In this document: positions 55,832-64,000 of the stretch, one piece after another
How positions within the stretch are numbered: position 1 is the first letter of the stretch
Layout: the number at the start of each line of letters is the position of its first letter
Made by a program: the position numbers and the translations under genes
The notes under the pieces: model-generated
What the model was told of the DNA's origin: nothing
What the model saw: the letters and a program-made list of their open reading frames with translations, nothing else
Databases searched by the model: none
Assembly: GCF_025244705.1 (NCBI RefSeq)
Contig: NZ_CP104207.1
Coordinates: forward strand, 2,294,001-2,358,000
DNA: 64,000 nt
Direction of reading: 5' to 3'
DNA from: Sphingopyxis sp. PET50
GTDB taxonomy: Bacteria; Pseudomonadota; Alphaproteobacteria; Sphingomonadales; Sphingomonadaceae

Positions 55832-56619
55832 CGTTCGCGATAGTCGGGCGGCCGCTTGCCGAGGAACGCGGCGAGCGCTTCCCGATGATCCTCGGTCGCC
55901 GAGAGGATCACCTGCTGCCGGTCCTCGATCGCCATCGCCGCGTCCAGGCTTTGTGCGTCGATGTTGAGGTTCAGCGCCTGTTTCGACAGCCGCAGCCCCC
56001 AGGGCGCGGTCGCGAGCATCTCGTCGGCGAGCGCGAGGCCGCGGTCGAGCAGCGCTTCCTCTTCGACGATCTCGCTGATCAGCCCCGCCGACAGCGCGCG
56101 CTGCGCGTCGATGAAGCGTCCGGTCAGAATCATCTCGGAGGCAAGGCTGGCGCCGACGAGACGCGGCAGGAAATAGCTCGACGCCATGTCGCAGCCGCCC
56201 AGCCCGATGCGGATATAGGCGGCGTTGCAGCGAAAGCTCGGGCTGCCGTAACGCACGTCCGACGCGAGCAGCAGCGACAGCCCGCCGCCCGCCGCGGCGC
56301 CATGGCCGAGCGCGATGATCGGCTGCGGACAGGCGCGCATCTTGCGATAGATGTTGCCGATGCTCGTCTGGGTGCGCAGCGTGCGGAGCACCGGGGTCTC
56401 GTCGGTCGTACGGTCCTCCTGGATGTCGAGCCCGGCGCAGAAACCGCGCCCGGCGCCGCGCAGGATGACGACGCGCACCTCCTTGCGGTCCGCGAGCCCG
56501 GCGAAATAGGCGTTGAGCTCTTCGACCAGACCCTCGCTCAGCGCATTCAGCCGCTCGGGCCTGTTGAGCGTCGCGATCTCGACGGCCCCGCGCGTTTCGA
56601 TCAGCAGTTCGCCGCTCAC
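55828..56619 (-). CDS. Enoyl-CoA hydratase/isomerase family protein
   Basis: 263 residues: VEIATLNRPERLNALSEGLVEEL, VVILRGAGRGFCAGLDIQED, PIIALGHGAAAGGGLSLLLASDVRYG and IGLGGCDMASSYFLPRLVG. The last segment lacks the Glu-rich hydratase signature, as is common in isomerase-like relatives. The start is GTG 56619, overlapping the SDR stop (GTGA); the stop overlaps the lactonase start in the same way. All three genes are thus translationally linked. Frame intact. Confidence 0.92.
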   Translation of the reverse strand: MSGELLIETRGAVEIATLNRPERLNALSEGLVEELNAYFAGLADRKEVRVVILRGAGRGFCAGLDIQEDRTTDETPVLRTLRTQTSIGNIYRKMRACPQPIIALGHGAAAGGGLSLLLASDVRYGSPSFRCNAAYIRIGLGGCDMASSYFLPRLVGASLASEMILTGRFIDAQRALSAGLISEIVEEEALLDRGLALADEMLATAPWGLRLSKQALNLNIDAQSLDAAMAIEDRQQVILSATEDHREALAAFLGKRPPDYRER

Positions 56620-57392
56620 AAAGTCTGCCCGTCGTCGATGGTGAACACGGCGCCGGTGATGCCGAGCGCGGCATCGGAACAGAGCAGCAGCAAGGGCGCG
56701 TGCAGGTCGGTCGCCGGACGCAGGCGCTGGCGCGGGAAGCTCTTCACCATCGCGCCGCCGACGTCGCTTTCCAACAGCTCATGGGTCATTTCGGATTCGA
56801 AATAGCCCGGCTGGATGACATTGACGCTGATCCCGCGCCGCGCCCATTCGCGCGCGAGCGCCTTGCCGAGATGGCGCACCGCCGCCTTGGTCGCCCCATA
56901 GACCGAGGTCGCGGCAAAGACCTTCTCGGCGGTGATCGAACCGATCAGGACGATGCGGCCATGCTGCTTCTCGCGGGCCCCCGCCTTGTCGAGGCGCCGG
57001 GCGCCCTCGGTCGCGGTCAGGAAGACGCCGCGGACATTGGCGGCGTGGAGGAAATCGACCTCGTCGACCGACAGGCCCATCGCCAGCTTCTCGGTCGCGA
57101 CGCCGGCGTTGGCGACGATCGTATCGACCGTGCCGAAGGCGGCCTCGGCGGCGTCATAGGCGGCTTTGGTCGAAGCCTCGTCGGTGACGTCCATCGAAAC
57201 CGGAACCGCCTGCCCGCCCGCCGCGGTGATGTCGGCGACCTGTTCGGCGAGCTTGTCGGCGCGGCGCGCGGCGAGCACGACCTTGGCACCGGCGGCGGCG
57301 AGCGCCTTGGCGAAGCCGGCGCCGAGTCCGGAAGAGGCGCCGGTGACAAGCGCGACGCGGCCCGTCAGATCGAACTTGGGTTGCTCCGCCAT
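56616..57392 (-). CDS. SDR family oxidoreductase
   Basis: 258-residue classical short-chain dehydrogenase. RVALVTGASSGLGAGFAKALA (TGxxxGxG), VVLAARRADKLAE (Arg after beta-2 suggests NADP), NAGVATEKL (NAG), IVLIGSITAE (Ser) and YGATKAAVRHLGKAL (YxxxK), then GISVNVIQPGYFESEM and GAVFTIDDGQTL. Start ATG 57392 with GAGGGAGAGACG. First gene of the SDR-ECH-lactonase operon; probably oxidises a 3-hydroxyacyl-CoA or similar alcohol. Frame intact. Confidence 0.94.
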   Translation of the reverse strand: MAEQPKFDLTGRVALVTGASSGLGAGFAKALAAAGAKVVLAARRADKLAEQVADITAAGGQAVPVSMDVTDEASTKAAYDAAEAAFGTVDTIVANAGVATEKLAMGLSVDEVDFLHAANVRGVFLTATEGARRLDKAGAREKQHGRIVLIGSITAEKVFAATSVYGATKAAVRHLGKALAREWARRGISVNVIQPGYFESEMTHELLESDVGGAMVKSFPRQRLRPATDLHAPLLLLCSDAALGITGAVFTIDDGQTL

Positions 57393-57542
57393 CGTCTCTC
57401 CCTCTTTGATTAGCCTGCTCAGCATTGGCTGCGACCGGCGGCGGCGTCAACCGGCGAGAGGCGCCCGCCAAAAGAGAACAAAAGGGGATTGACGGCCCGG
57501 TCATGTTCCACTAATGTTCTCATCGTGCACACACAACCTCAT

Positions 57543-57577
57543 CCCCCGCCGCGGCTGCCTGGCGCGGCGGGCGGGGG
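57543..57577 (-). terminator. GC-rich hairpin after the Kef-type antiporter
   Basis: CCCCCGCCGCG...CGCGGCGGGCGGGGG, an imperfect stem 17 bases past the antiporter stop. No T run. Terminator-like only. Confidence 0.45.
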
Positions 57578-57593
57578 ATAAAGGGTTGCCGGA

Positions 57594-59405
57594 TCAGCGC
57601 CCCTCGGGCGGTTTCACGATATAGCGGTCGCGATCCTCGACGGGGACATTGCCCTGGATCATATGCCGCGTCGCATAGACGCCGTCGCAAATCTCGATGT
57701 CGAAGCGTTCACGATCGCGCCGCCGCGTTTCCTCCATGATGTCGGCGATCGCATCGTCGTCGACCTCCATCCGCCGTAGCGCCTCCTCCGCCAGGACAAG
57801 CGCCGATTCGAAGGTTTCGCGAACCTGGTAATCGACCCCGGCGTGGATCAGCTCGATCGCATGTTCGCGGTCGTAGGAACGCGACAGCACGGGGGTATGG
57901 GGAAATTCCGCCTTCAGCAGCTCGACGATCTTCAGCGTCGCCTCGCGGTCGTCGGTCGCGACGATGATCAGCTTGGCCTTATGCGCCCCCGCGGCGTGCA
58001 ATATGTCGAGCCGGGTGCCGTCGCCGTAATAGATTTTGAACCCGAAGGCCATGGATTCGCGGATCGCCTCGGTATCGGTGTCGATCAGCGAGATCGAGCA
58101 GCCGTTGGCGAAGAGCGGCTGGCTGACGATCTGCCCGAAGCGGCCGAAGCCGATCATCAATATGTTGGCGCGCAGATCGTCGGCGACGTCGAGATCGTCG
58201 GTCGATTCCTCCCGCCCGGACGTCAGGCGGTCGTGGAGGATGATCATGATCGGCGTCAGCACCATCGACACGATGATGATCGCGGTCAGGATCGCGTTGC
58301 TTTCCGCATCGATGATCCCGACGCTCGCGGCGGACGCGTAGAGGACAAAGGCGAACTCGCCGCCCTGCGCCATCAGCACCGCGCGCTCGGCCGCCTCGGC
58401 ATGGTTCGCCTTCATCAGGCGGGCAACGCCATAGATGACGACCATCTTGAGCGTCATATAGGCGGTCACCGACACCGCGATCAGCCCGAGATTCGCGGCG
58501 ACGACATTCAGGTCGAGCGCCATGCCGACGCCGAGGAAGAAGAGGCCGAGCAGGATGCCGCGAAACGGTTCGACATCGGCCTCGAGCTGGTGCCGGAACG
58601 AGGATTCGGACAGCAGCACCCCCGCCAGGAAGGCCCCCATCGCCATCGACAGCCCCGCCGTCTGCATCGCGAGCGCCGACCCGAGCACGACGAGCAGCGC
58701 CGCCGCGGTCATTACCTCGCGCGCCTTGGCGCGGCCGAGCAGCCGGAACATCGGATCGAGCAGATAGCGCCCCGCGAGCACAAGCCCGGCGATCGCCGCA
58801 AGCCCGATGCCGACGGCCAGCAAGCGGTCGGCGGTCGACACCGCCTCGCCGCCCGGCGCCAGAAAGGCGACAAGCGCGAGCAGCGGGACAATCGCCAGAT
58901 CCTCGAGCAGCAGGATCGCGATGATCCGCCGCCCCTTGGGCGCGCCGAGCGCGCGCCGCTCGTCGAGCATCTGCATCACGATCGCGGTCGAGGTGAGCAC
59001 GAAGCCCGTCCCCGCGACGAAACTCGCCGCGACGGGATAGCCGAGCACGAGTCCGACGCAGATCAGCAGCGCGATCGCCCCGCCGACCTGCGCGACGCCG
59101 AGCCCGAATATCTCGCCGCGCATCGCCCACAGCCGCGATGGCTGCATCTCCAGCCCGATGATGAAGAGGAACATGACGACGCCGAGCTCGGCGACGTGCA
59201 ATATCGTCTGGGCATCCGAAAACAGCCCGAGGCCGAAGGGTCCGATCGCGAGCCCCGCAGCGAGATAGCCGAGCACCGATCCCAGCCCGAGCCGCTTGAA
59301 CAGCGGCACCGCGATCACCGCGGCCGCGAGCAGCACGACGATCGGCACGATGTCGAACCCGTGCGCGGCGGCTTCGGCGGCGTGCGTTGCGGTCTCGGCG
59401 GCCAT
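57594..59405 (-). CDS. Kef-type cation:proton antiporter with TrkA-N domain
   Basis: 603 residues, CPA2 family. The N-terminal antiporter part has about 12 helices (VVLLAAAVIAVPLFKRLGLGSVLGYLAAGLAIGPFGLG; GFVLTSTAIVMQMLDE; LLLEDLAIVPLLAL, the family acidic helix). The TrkA-N NAD-binding domain is ANILMIGFGRFGQIVSQPLF, then SLIDTDTEAIRESMAFG and YYGDGTRLDILHAAGA. The protein is KefB/KefC-like, exporting K+ when triggered, often by glutathione adducts; no KefF/KefG partner is nearby. Start ATG 59405 with AAAGGGGATCCC. Frame intact. Confidence 0.94.
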   Translation of the reverse strand: MAAETATHAAEAAAHGFDIVPIVVLLAAAVIAVPLFKRLGLGSVLGYLAAGLAIGPFGLGLFSDAQTILHVAELGVVMFLFIIGLEMQPSRLWAMRGEIFGLGVAQVGGAIALLICVGLVLGYPVAASFVAGTGFVLTSTAIVMQMLDERRALGAPKGRRIIAILLLEDLAIVPLLALVAFLAPGGEAVSTADRLLAVGIGLAAIAGLVLAGRYLLDPMFRLLGRAKAREVMTAAALLVVLGSALAMQTAGLSMAMGAFLAGVLLSESSFRHQLEADVEPFRGILLGLFFLGVGMALDLNVVAANLGLIAVSVTAYMTLKMVVIYGVARLMKANHAEAAERAVLMAQGGEFAFVLYASAASVGIIDAESNAILTAIIIVSMVLTPIMIILHDRLTSGREESTDDLDVADDLRANILMIGFGRFGQIVSQPLFANGCSISLIDTDTEAIRESMAFGFKIYYGDGTRLDILHAAGAHKAKLIIVATDDREATLKIVELLKAEFPHTPVLSRSYDREHAIELIHAGVDYQVRETFESALVLAEEALRRMEVDDDAIADIMEETRRRDRERFDIEICDGVYATRHMIQGNVPVEDRDRYIVKPPEGR

Positions 59406-59479
59406 GGGATCCCCTTTGCCCGGTCGTCAAAACGATGGCTTAGGGCAGGATGGCCGATATCTCCACCCCCCGAGGGCCG

Positions 59480-60067
59480 CTAGAAATCGAAACCGGCCTG
59501 CGCCTGGTCCCTGGCGGTTGCCGCCCCTTTCCGCGTCGGCGGCTCGATCGGGACGCCTTCGAGCGCGAGCATCCGCGCTTTCGATGCCGATCCGCCGGGC
59601 GCCGAAAAACCGCCGATCCGGCCACCCGCGCCGGTGACACGGTGGCACGGCACGATCAGCGGTATCGGATTTTGCGCCATCGCCCGACCGACGTCGCGCG
59701 CATATTCGGGACCGGCGCCAAGCGCCTTCGCCACCGCGCCATAGGTCGTCGTCTCGCCCCATCCGAGCGTGCGGACAAATGCGTAGGCGCGCTCGAAAAA
59801 GGGCGTTTGTTCGCCCATGTCGACCGGGACCGCGCCGAAGTCGATCCGTTCACCGGCGAAATAGCGCGCCACGGCCTCCACGACCGGCCGGACATGCGGC
59901 GGCGGCACGACCGGACGCGCGGCCGGAAAACGGCGCACCAGCGACCGCTCCGCCTCACGCGCGGCCGGGGCGGGCAGGCGCAGGCAGCAGATGCCGCGCG
60001 CGCTCCAGCCGACGGCGGCCACGCCGGCGACGGTGTCGAACATATGATAATCGATCCGCATTGCCAT
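59480..60067 (-). CDS. ogt: Methylated-DNA--protein-cysteine methyltransferase
   Basis: 195 residues; removes O6-alkyl groups from guanine in a suicide reaction. N-terminal RNase-H-like part (HMFDTVAGVAAVGWSARGICCLRLP), then GETTTYGAVAKALGAGPEYARDVGRAM (DNA-binding helix) and PLIVPCHRVTGAGGRIGGFS, with the acceptor Cys in PCHRV. Start ATG 60067. Single gene; the tRNA-Gln gene lies 72 bases upstream on the same strand. Frame intact. Confidence 0.96.
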   Translation of the reverse strand: MAMRIDYHMFDTVAGVAAVGWSARGICCLRLPAPAAREAERSLVRRFPAARPVVPPPHVRPVVEAVARYFAGERIDFGAVPVDMGEQTPFFERAYAFVRTLGWGETTTYGAVAKALGAGPEYARDVGRAMAQNPIPLIVPCHRVTGAGGRIGGFSAPGGSASKARMLALEGVPIEPPTRKGAATARDQAQAGFDF

Positions 60068-60139
60068 GGCGGGTCCGATATCGGCGGATCGCCGCCCGAA
60101 TGCAACGGCGCCAGGGGTCGTTTCGCGGAACACACCGGC

Positions 60140-60214
60140 TGGCTGGGGCGGCAGGATTCGAACCTGCGAATGGCGGCATCAAAAGCCGCTGCCTTACCGC
60201 TTGGCGACGCCCCA
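60140..60214 (-). tRNA. tRNA-Gln (UUG anticodon)
   Basis: Minus-strand cloverleaf: acceptor TGGGGCG/CGCCCCA, D-arm, anticodon arm GCGGC-TTTTGAT-GCCGC (anticodon TTG), T-arm GCAGG-TTCGAAT-CCTGC. G discriminator and CCA encoded. No defect. Confidence 0.96.
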
Positions 60215-60272
60215 ACGGGCCGGTGCGACGCGCGCTCTAGAACGCGCCGCTGCAGCTATTGCAAGGCAGCCC

Positions 60273-61360
60273 TTAGAGCCGCGTCACCCAGCCGTGCGGG
60301 TCGGCGGCACGGCCGCGCTGGATATCGACGAGCCTGTCCTTGAGCATCGCGGTCACCTGTCCGGGGCCGTGCGGCGCCGATGGTGAAGCTGCCTTGTCCG
60401 CGCGTCACCTTGCCGACCGGAGTCACCACCGCCGCGGTGCCGCAGGCAAAGCTCTCGGTCAGCTTTCCGCTCTCCGCATCGGCCTGCCACTGGTCGATCG
60501 CATAGGGCTCCTCGCGCACCGTCAGCCCGGTATCGCGCGCCAGCGCGATGATCGCGTCGCGGGTGATGCCGGGCAGGATCGTGCCGGTCAGCGGCGGGGT
60601 GACGAGGCTGCCGTCGGCGAACACGAAGAACATGTTCATGCCGCCCAGTTCCTCGATCCAGCGATGCTCGGCGGCGTCGAGGAAGACGACCTGGTCGTGA
60701 CCCTTCGCGATCGCCTCGCGCTGCGCGACGAGGCTCGACGCGTAATTGCCGCCGCATTTGGCGGCGCCGGTGCCGCCCGGCGCGGCGCGCGTATAATGGT
60801 CCGATACCCAGAGCGAGATCGCCGGGGCGCCCGACTTGAAATAATTGCCGACCGGCGAGGCGATGACGAGAAAATGATATTCGGCGGCGGGCTTCACGCC
60901 GAGGAACACCTCGCTCGCGTACATGAACGGACGCAGATAGAGCGCGCCGCCCGCCACCGGCGGGAACCAGCTCGGCGTCCGCCGCGACGATCTCCTTCAC
61001 CGCGGCAATGAACAATTCCTCGGGCAGTTCGGCCATCGCCATGCGGCGCGCGCTGGCGTTGAAGCGTGCGGCATTGGCATCGACCCGGAACAGCGCCATC
61101 GACCCGTCGTCGAGCCGGTACGCCTTCAGTCCTTCAAAGATTTCCTGCGCATAATGGAGCACCGCGGTCGCCGGATCGAGCGTCAGCGGGCCGCGCGGCA
61201 TCACCTGCGCATCGTGCCAGCCCTTGTCCTCCGAATAGCGGATCGACACCATATGATCGGTGAAGACGCGCCCGAAAACCGGGTCGGCGATCGCCGCCGC
61301 GCGTACCTCGTCCGCGACCTTGTTCGGGTGCGGAAGGCGGGCGAAGGCGGGAAAGGACAT
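60273..61360 (-). CDS. ilvE: Branched-chain amino acid aminotransferase, two frameshifts
   Basis: PLP-dependent fold-type IV transaminase for Leu, Ile and Val, about 360 residues. [80 protein letters not shown] (Lys region), [21 protein letters not shown] and [17 protein letters not shown] are all family segments. The first break at 60970-60976 (plus strand GCTCGGC) is repaired to [18 protein letters not shown]. The second, near 60375, leads to [19 protein letters not shown] and the stop at 60273; GCCGGC is again expected there. Start ATG 61360. Divergent from the MarR regulator. Confidence 0.95.
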
Positions 61361-61437
61361 GCGGAAACCTACTCGGTCAGGGGTGAATCACGCGCGCCTC
61401 TTGCCAAAGCACGGCCCTTCGCGCAACGCTAGTGACC

Positions 61438-61948
61438 ATGCCGAACGATAATTTTCTTTCACAGGTCCCCACGGCTTCGGCTCTTTTCTTGCGCGAGGCG
61501 GAAGTACGCCGCGGCATCGAATTTCTGTTTTTCGCCCATGCGGCGCTGTGGCGATCGATCGACGCGCGACTCGCCGAAGCGGGGCTGGGGCGCGCGCACT
61601 ATCGCGCCCTGTACTTCGTCGCGCGCTCAGCCGGGGCTGACGATTTCGGACCTGCTCGCCTTGCTCGGCATCACCAAACAGTCGCTGGGGCGGGTGGTGA
61701 AGGAGCTGGAAGCGCGCGGCCTGATCGCGACGCGGCCCGGCGGGCGCGACCGGCGCGCGAAGGAATTGCGGCTGACCGAAGCGGGCCGCGCGGCCGAGGC
61801 GGCGATCTTCGACCTGCTCCGCGACGCGATGAGCCACGCCTATACGCAGGCGGGGCAGCAGGCGGTGACCGGATTCTGGCAGGTCAGCGAGGCCCTGCTG
61901 CCGCCGCGCGAGCGCGAGCGGGTGGGGAAATTGGGGGGCGAATCCTGA
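61438..61948 (+). CDS. MarR-family regulator, one frameshift
   Basis: About 170 residues, winged helix. AEVRRGIEFLFFAHAALWRSID, then the break at 61625-61631 (GCTCAGC), repaired by GCCGGC to FVARRPGLTISDLLALLGITKQSLGRVVKELEARGLI, the complete MarR HTH, and PGGRDRRAKELRLTEAG (wing). Start ATG 61438; a GTG at 61432 is also in frame. It shares an 80-base interval with divergent ilvE and could control it, but such a link is guesswork from position. Ligand unknown. Confidence 0.88.
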
Positions 61949-61976
61949 CCGCCGCCCCCGCCGTGCCGGAGCGGCG

Positions 61977-62807
61977 TCAGCTTTCCCTGCGCGCGATGTC
62001 GGCGAGTTCGCGGCCGCGGTCGCGGGCGGCGCGCAGGACATTGGTCATCAGCGCCACCAGCTGGCCGCCCTCGTCGAGGACGTCGAGCCCGGCCTGCGTC
62101 GTGCCGCCCTTGCTCGCGACCTGCGCCACGAGGGCGCCCGGCTTTTCGGCGCTGTCGGCGAGCAAGGCGACCGAGCCGCCGAAGGTCGCGGTGGCGAGCG
62201 CCAGCGCGTCCTCGCTCGACAGGCCCAGGCGCTCGCCCGCCGCGGCATAGGATTCGATCAGGCGGAAAACGAAGGCCGGGCCGCTGCCGGTGAAGGCGGT
62301 GACCAGATCCATCGTCGAATCGTCGGCGAGCGGCACGACCTGGCCGAGCGGCTTGAGCAAGGCGGCGACCGCCCTGTCGTCGGTGCGGCCGAGGCTGGCG
62401 ACCGCCGACACGCCGGCGCCGATGCGCGCGGCGAGGTTGGGCAGGATACGGACATGCGCCCGGGCATCGGGGAAACGCGCCGCAAGATCGGCGAGCGAGA
62501 CGCCGGCGAGGATCGAGAGCAGATGGACGTCGTCACCGACCTGCGGCGCGAGGTCTGCGGCGACGTCGCCGAGTTGCTGCGGCTTCATGCCGAGCATCAC
62601 CCAGTCGGCGCTGCCGCCCGCTGCCTGCCACTCGGCAAGTGACGCATGGTGGGCGATCCCCTCGCGGGGCGCGGCGACCGGATCGACGATCGCCACCCGC
62701 GCCGGGTCGAGTCCTTCCGCGAGCCAGCGGTCGAGCATCGCCCCCGCCATATTACCGCACCCGACGAGCAGCAGCGTGCCGGGGAAAGTCCGCAATGATT
62801 TTGCCAT
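61977..62807 (-). CDS. proC: Pyrroline-5-carboxylate reductase
   Basis: 276 residues; NADPH-dependent last step of proline synthesis. GTLLLVGCGNMAGAMLDRWL (Rossmann start), WVMLGMKPQQLGDVA, VRILPNLAARIGAGVSAV, the C-terminal signature TAFTGSGPAFVFRLIESYAAAGERLGLS, and VASKGGTTQAGLDVL (GGTT motif) are all typical of ProC. Start ATG 62807 following AAAAGACAGGATC. Convergent with the MarR gene. Frame intact. Confidence 0.96.
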   Translation of the reverse strand: MAKSLRTFPGTLLLVGCGNMAGAMLDRWLAEGLDPARVAIVDPVAAPREGIAHHASLAEWQAAGGSADWVMLGMKPQQLGDVAADLAPQVGDDVHLLSILAGVSLADLAARFPDARAHVRILPNLAARIGAGVSAVASLGRTDDRAVAALLKPLGQVVPLADDSTMDLVTAFTGSGPAFVFRLIESYAAAGERLGLSSEDALALATATFGGSVALLADSAEKPGALVAQVASKGGTTQAGLDVLDEGGQLVALMTNVLRAARDRGRELADIARRES

Positions 62808-62826
62808 GATCCTGTCTTTTCGTTCC

Positions 62827-64000
62827 TTAACGGCAACTGCTCTCGGGCCCCGACAGCAGGTCGAGACAGCGGCCGTCGATCTTGGTGGCGTCGACCGGCA
62901 GGCCGACCAGGCCGGCCAGCGTCGGCAGGATATCGACCGTCATCACCGCATTGGGCTGTTCGAACCCGGCCAGCCCCTTGCGCCAGAAGAGCATCGGCAC
63001 GCGGCGGTCATAATCCCACACCGACCCGTGGGTCGCGACATAGCCGAGGCCCGATTCGGGGATCGGCGTCACCCGCGGCTTGAGCACGACGAGGAAATCG
63101 CCCGACCGCTGCGGATTGTACGACGCACGCAGCTTGTCCATCAGGGTCCACACGTCGGGCGAGCGTTTCGATATCGGATATTGAGCGAGTTCCTCCGCCG
63201 TCACCACCGCCTCGACCTGCGGATGCGCGCGCCAGCGGGCGAGCAGTTCGTCCGACGCCGCCTTGCGCTGCGCCGGGGTCAGCGCCTTCGACAGATACAT
63301 GTCGCCGAACGGGCCGTCGCTGTAGAGCAAGGGCTGCGGTAGGCCGAGCTTTTCGGCGACCGCCTTGCCCAGCTTGTCGGCGTCGAGCGCGGGATCGACG
63401 CGTTCGGCGGCGGGCCAGGCGTTCTGACGGTTGCGTTCGGGCAGGTCGTGGCCGCCATGGTCGGCGGTCAGCGCGACGGCATAGTCGATCCCCGTCGCGT
63501 CGAGCCGCACGAAGAAATCGCCGAGTTCGCGGTCGAGCCCCGCCATCTGCAGGCACATTTCGCTGCCTTCGGTGCCATAGGTGTGGCCGACATAGTCGGT
63601 GGCGGACAGGCCGACGATCAGCAGGTCGGTGGTGTCGCCCTCGCCCATCTTGCGCGCCGCGCGCAGCGCCGCCGCGGTCGCGAGCACCGCGCCGTCGGCC
63701 TCGGGCGAGGCCATGAAGCCGCGGAAATTATTGGCCTCACGCGCGAGGCGGCCGGTTCCCACGGTGCCGCCCTTGTCGATCGGGATCGCGATGTCCTTCG
63801 CCGCGCAATCGGCGGGCAGGGTGAGCGGCAGACGCGGCTGCGCCATCGCGGCGGCGATCGCGGCGCCCGCCTGCGCCGCGACGGGCGACAGCGCCGTGCC
63901 GCGATAGCTGGTGAGGCCGGTGGGCACGAGCCACATCAGCTCGTCGGCCCGATGCCCGCCCATCATGATGGCGGCGCGGTCCTTGCCAGCGACCGAGACG
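62827..64000 (-). CDS. Alkaline-phosphatase-family (PafA-like) phosphomonoesterase, cut by window edge
   Basis: C-terminal ~390 residues of an exported type I phosphodiesterase/alkaline phosphatase superfamily enzyme. The open frame runs through the window end, with SVAGKDRAAIMMGGHRADE as the earliest visible family segment, then LLIVGLSATDYVGHTYG (metal Asp/His), ALTADHGGHDLPE (metal DH) and GYVATHGSVWDYDRRVPMLFW (HGS, metal His). The C-terminus ends CLDLLSGPESSCR. The nucleophile Thr/Ser lies outside the window. PafA-type enzymes hydrolyse phosphate esters in the periplasm. 20 bases upstream of proC on the same strand. No frameshift. Confidence 0.92.
   Translation of the reverse strand, partial: VSVAGKDRAAIMMGGHRADELMWLVPTGLTSYRGTALSPVAAQAGAAIAAAMAQPRLPLTLPADCAAKDIAIPIDKGGTVGTGRLAREANNFRGFMASPEADGAVLATAAALRAARKMGEGDTTDLLIVGLSATDYVGHTYGTEGSEMCLQMAGLDRELGDFFVRLDATGIDYAVALTADHGGHDLPERNRQNAWPAAERVDPALDADKLGKAVAEKLGLPQPLLYSDGPFGDMYLSKALTPAQRKAASDELLARWRAHPQVEAVVTAEELAQYPISKRSPDVWTLMDKLRASYNPQRSGDFLVVLKPRVTPIPESGLGYVATHGSVWDYDRRVPMLFWRKGLAGFEQPNAVMTVDILPTLAGLVGLPVDATKIDGRCLDLLSGPESSCR

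Noticed and set aside
2024..61948. Frameshifted genes as pseudogenes
   Set aside because: Essential genes (miaB, ilvE, plsC) and a tRNA share the same defect string, and correction restores conserved motifs exactly; sequence error is the simpler reading.

Overview
The window looks like chromosome from a Sphingomonadales alphaproteobacterium, most like Sphingopyxis or a close relative. The grounds are very high GC, TonB-dependent receptors with sphingomonad-style plugs, a MucR/Ros regulator, a maltodextrin locus that includes a flavin-dependent halogenase-like gene, and several families of GC-rich palindromic intergenic repeats. The genus is inference; no rRNA or other decisive marker is present. 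No insertion sequence, phage, integrase, CRISPR array or replication origin was seen.

Layout. 0-13.5 kb: pepN (cut by the window edge), an NAD-binding SDR, a DUF445 protein, an RND efflux pump (adaptor plus an unusually long permease), two tandem GlsB-type membrane proteins, a DUF2853-OmpA fusion, nadA and a membrane protein. 13.6-18.3 kb: DUF4230 protein, metallo-beta-lactamase-fold hydrolase, and a BlaI/M56-peptidase pair with its likely operator, among palindromic repeats. 18.3-22.3 kb: rarA, a GT4 glycosyltransferase, a CorC/HlyC-type CBS protein and ybeY. 22.3-32.65 kb: an accessory block with a small secreted protein, an ECF41-type sigma factor with its carboxymuconolactone-decarboxylase partner, DoxX, DUF6607 plus a heme-type TonB receptor, and a TIR-transmembrane gene followed by three tandem paralogues encoding exported proteins. 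32.65-39.3 kb: a tightly packed core run on the minus strand (nfuA, rutE-like, tsaB, rimI, mucR, fur, plsC, miaB, phoH). Its natural continuation, ybeY-corC, lies on the far side of the accessory block. 40.3-53.2 kb: tRNA-Thr and a maltodextrin-use locus (GH97, GH13 alpha-glucosidase, alpha-amylase, halogenase-like protein, TonB receptor, LacI regulator, MFS transporter) with two matching operator-like sites. 53.3-57.4 kb: two acyl-CoA-type gene sets that converge on a palindrome (MaoC/FAS1-like dehydratase plus enoyl-CoA hydratase; SDR, enoyl-CoA hydratase and AHL-lactonase-like hydrolase). 57.6-64 kb: Kef-type antiporter, ogt, tRNA-Gln, ilvE, a MarR regulator, proC and an alkaline-phosphatase-family gene cut by the window edge.

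Sequence quality is itself a major observation. About 35 indels break otherwise conserved genes. In at least 21 cases the defect is a 7-base string (GCTCGGC, GCCTAGC, GCTTAGC, GCTCAGC, their reverse complements, or GCTAGCT) where GCCGGC restores the reading frame, or the tRNA acceptor stem. These are best read as systematic consensus errors at GCCGGC, possibly a methylated motif, and not as pseudogenes. Frameshifted genes below are therefore given as whole genes with the break noted.
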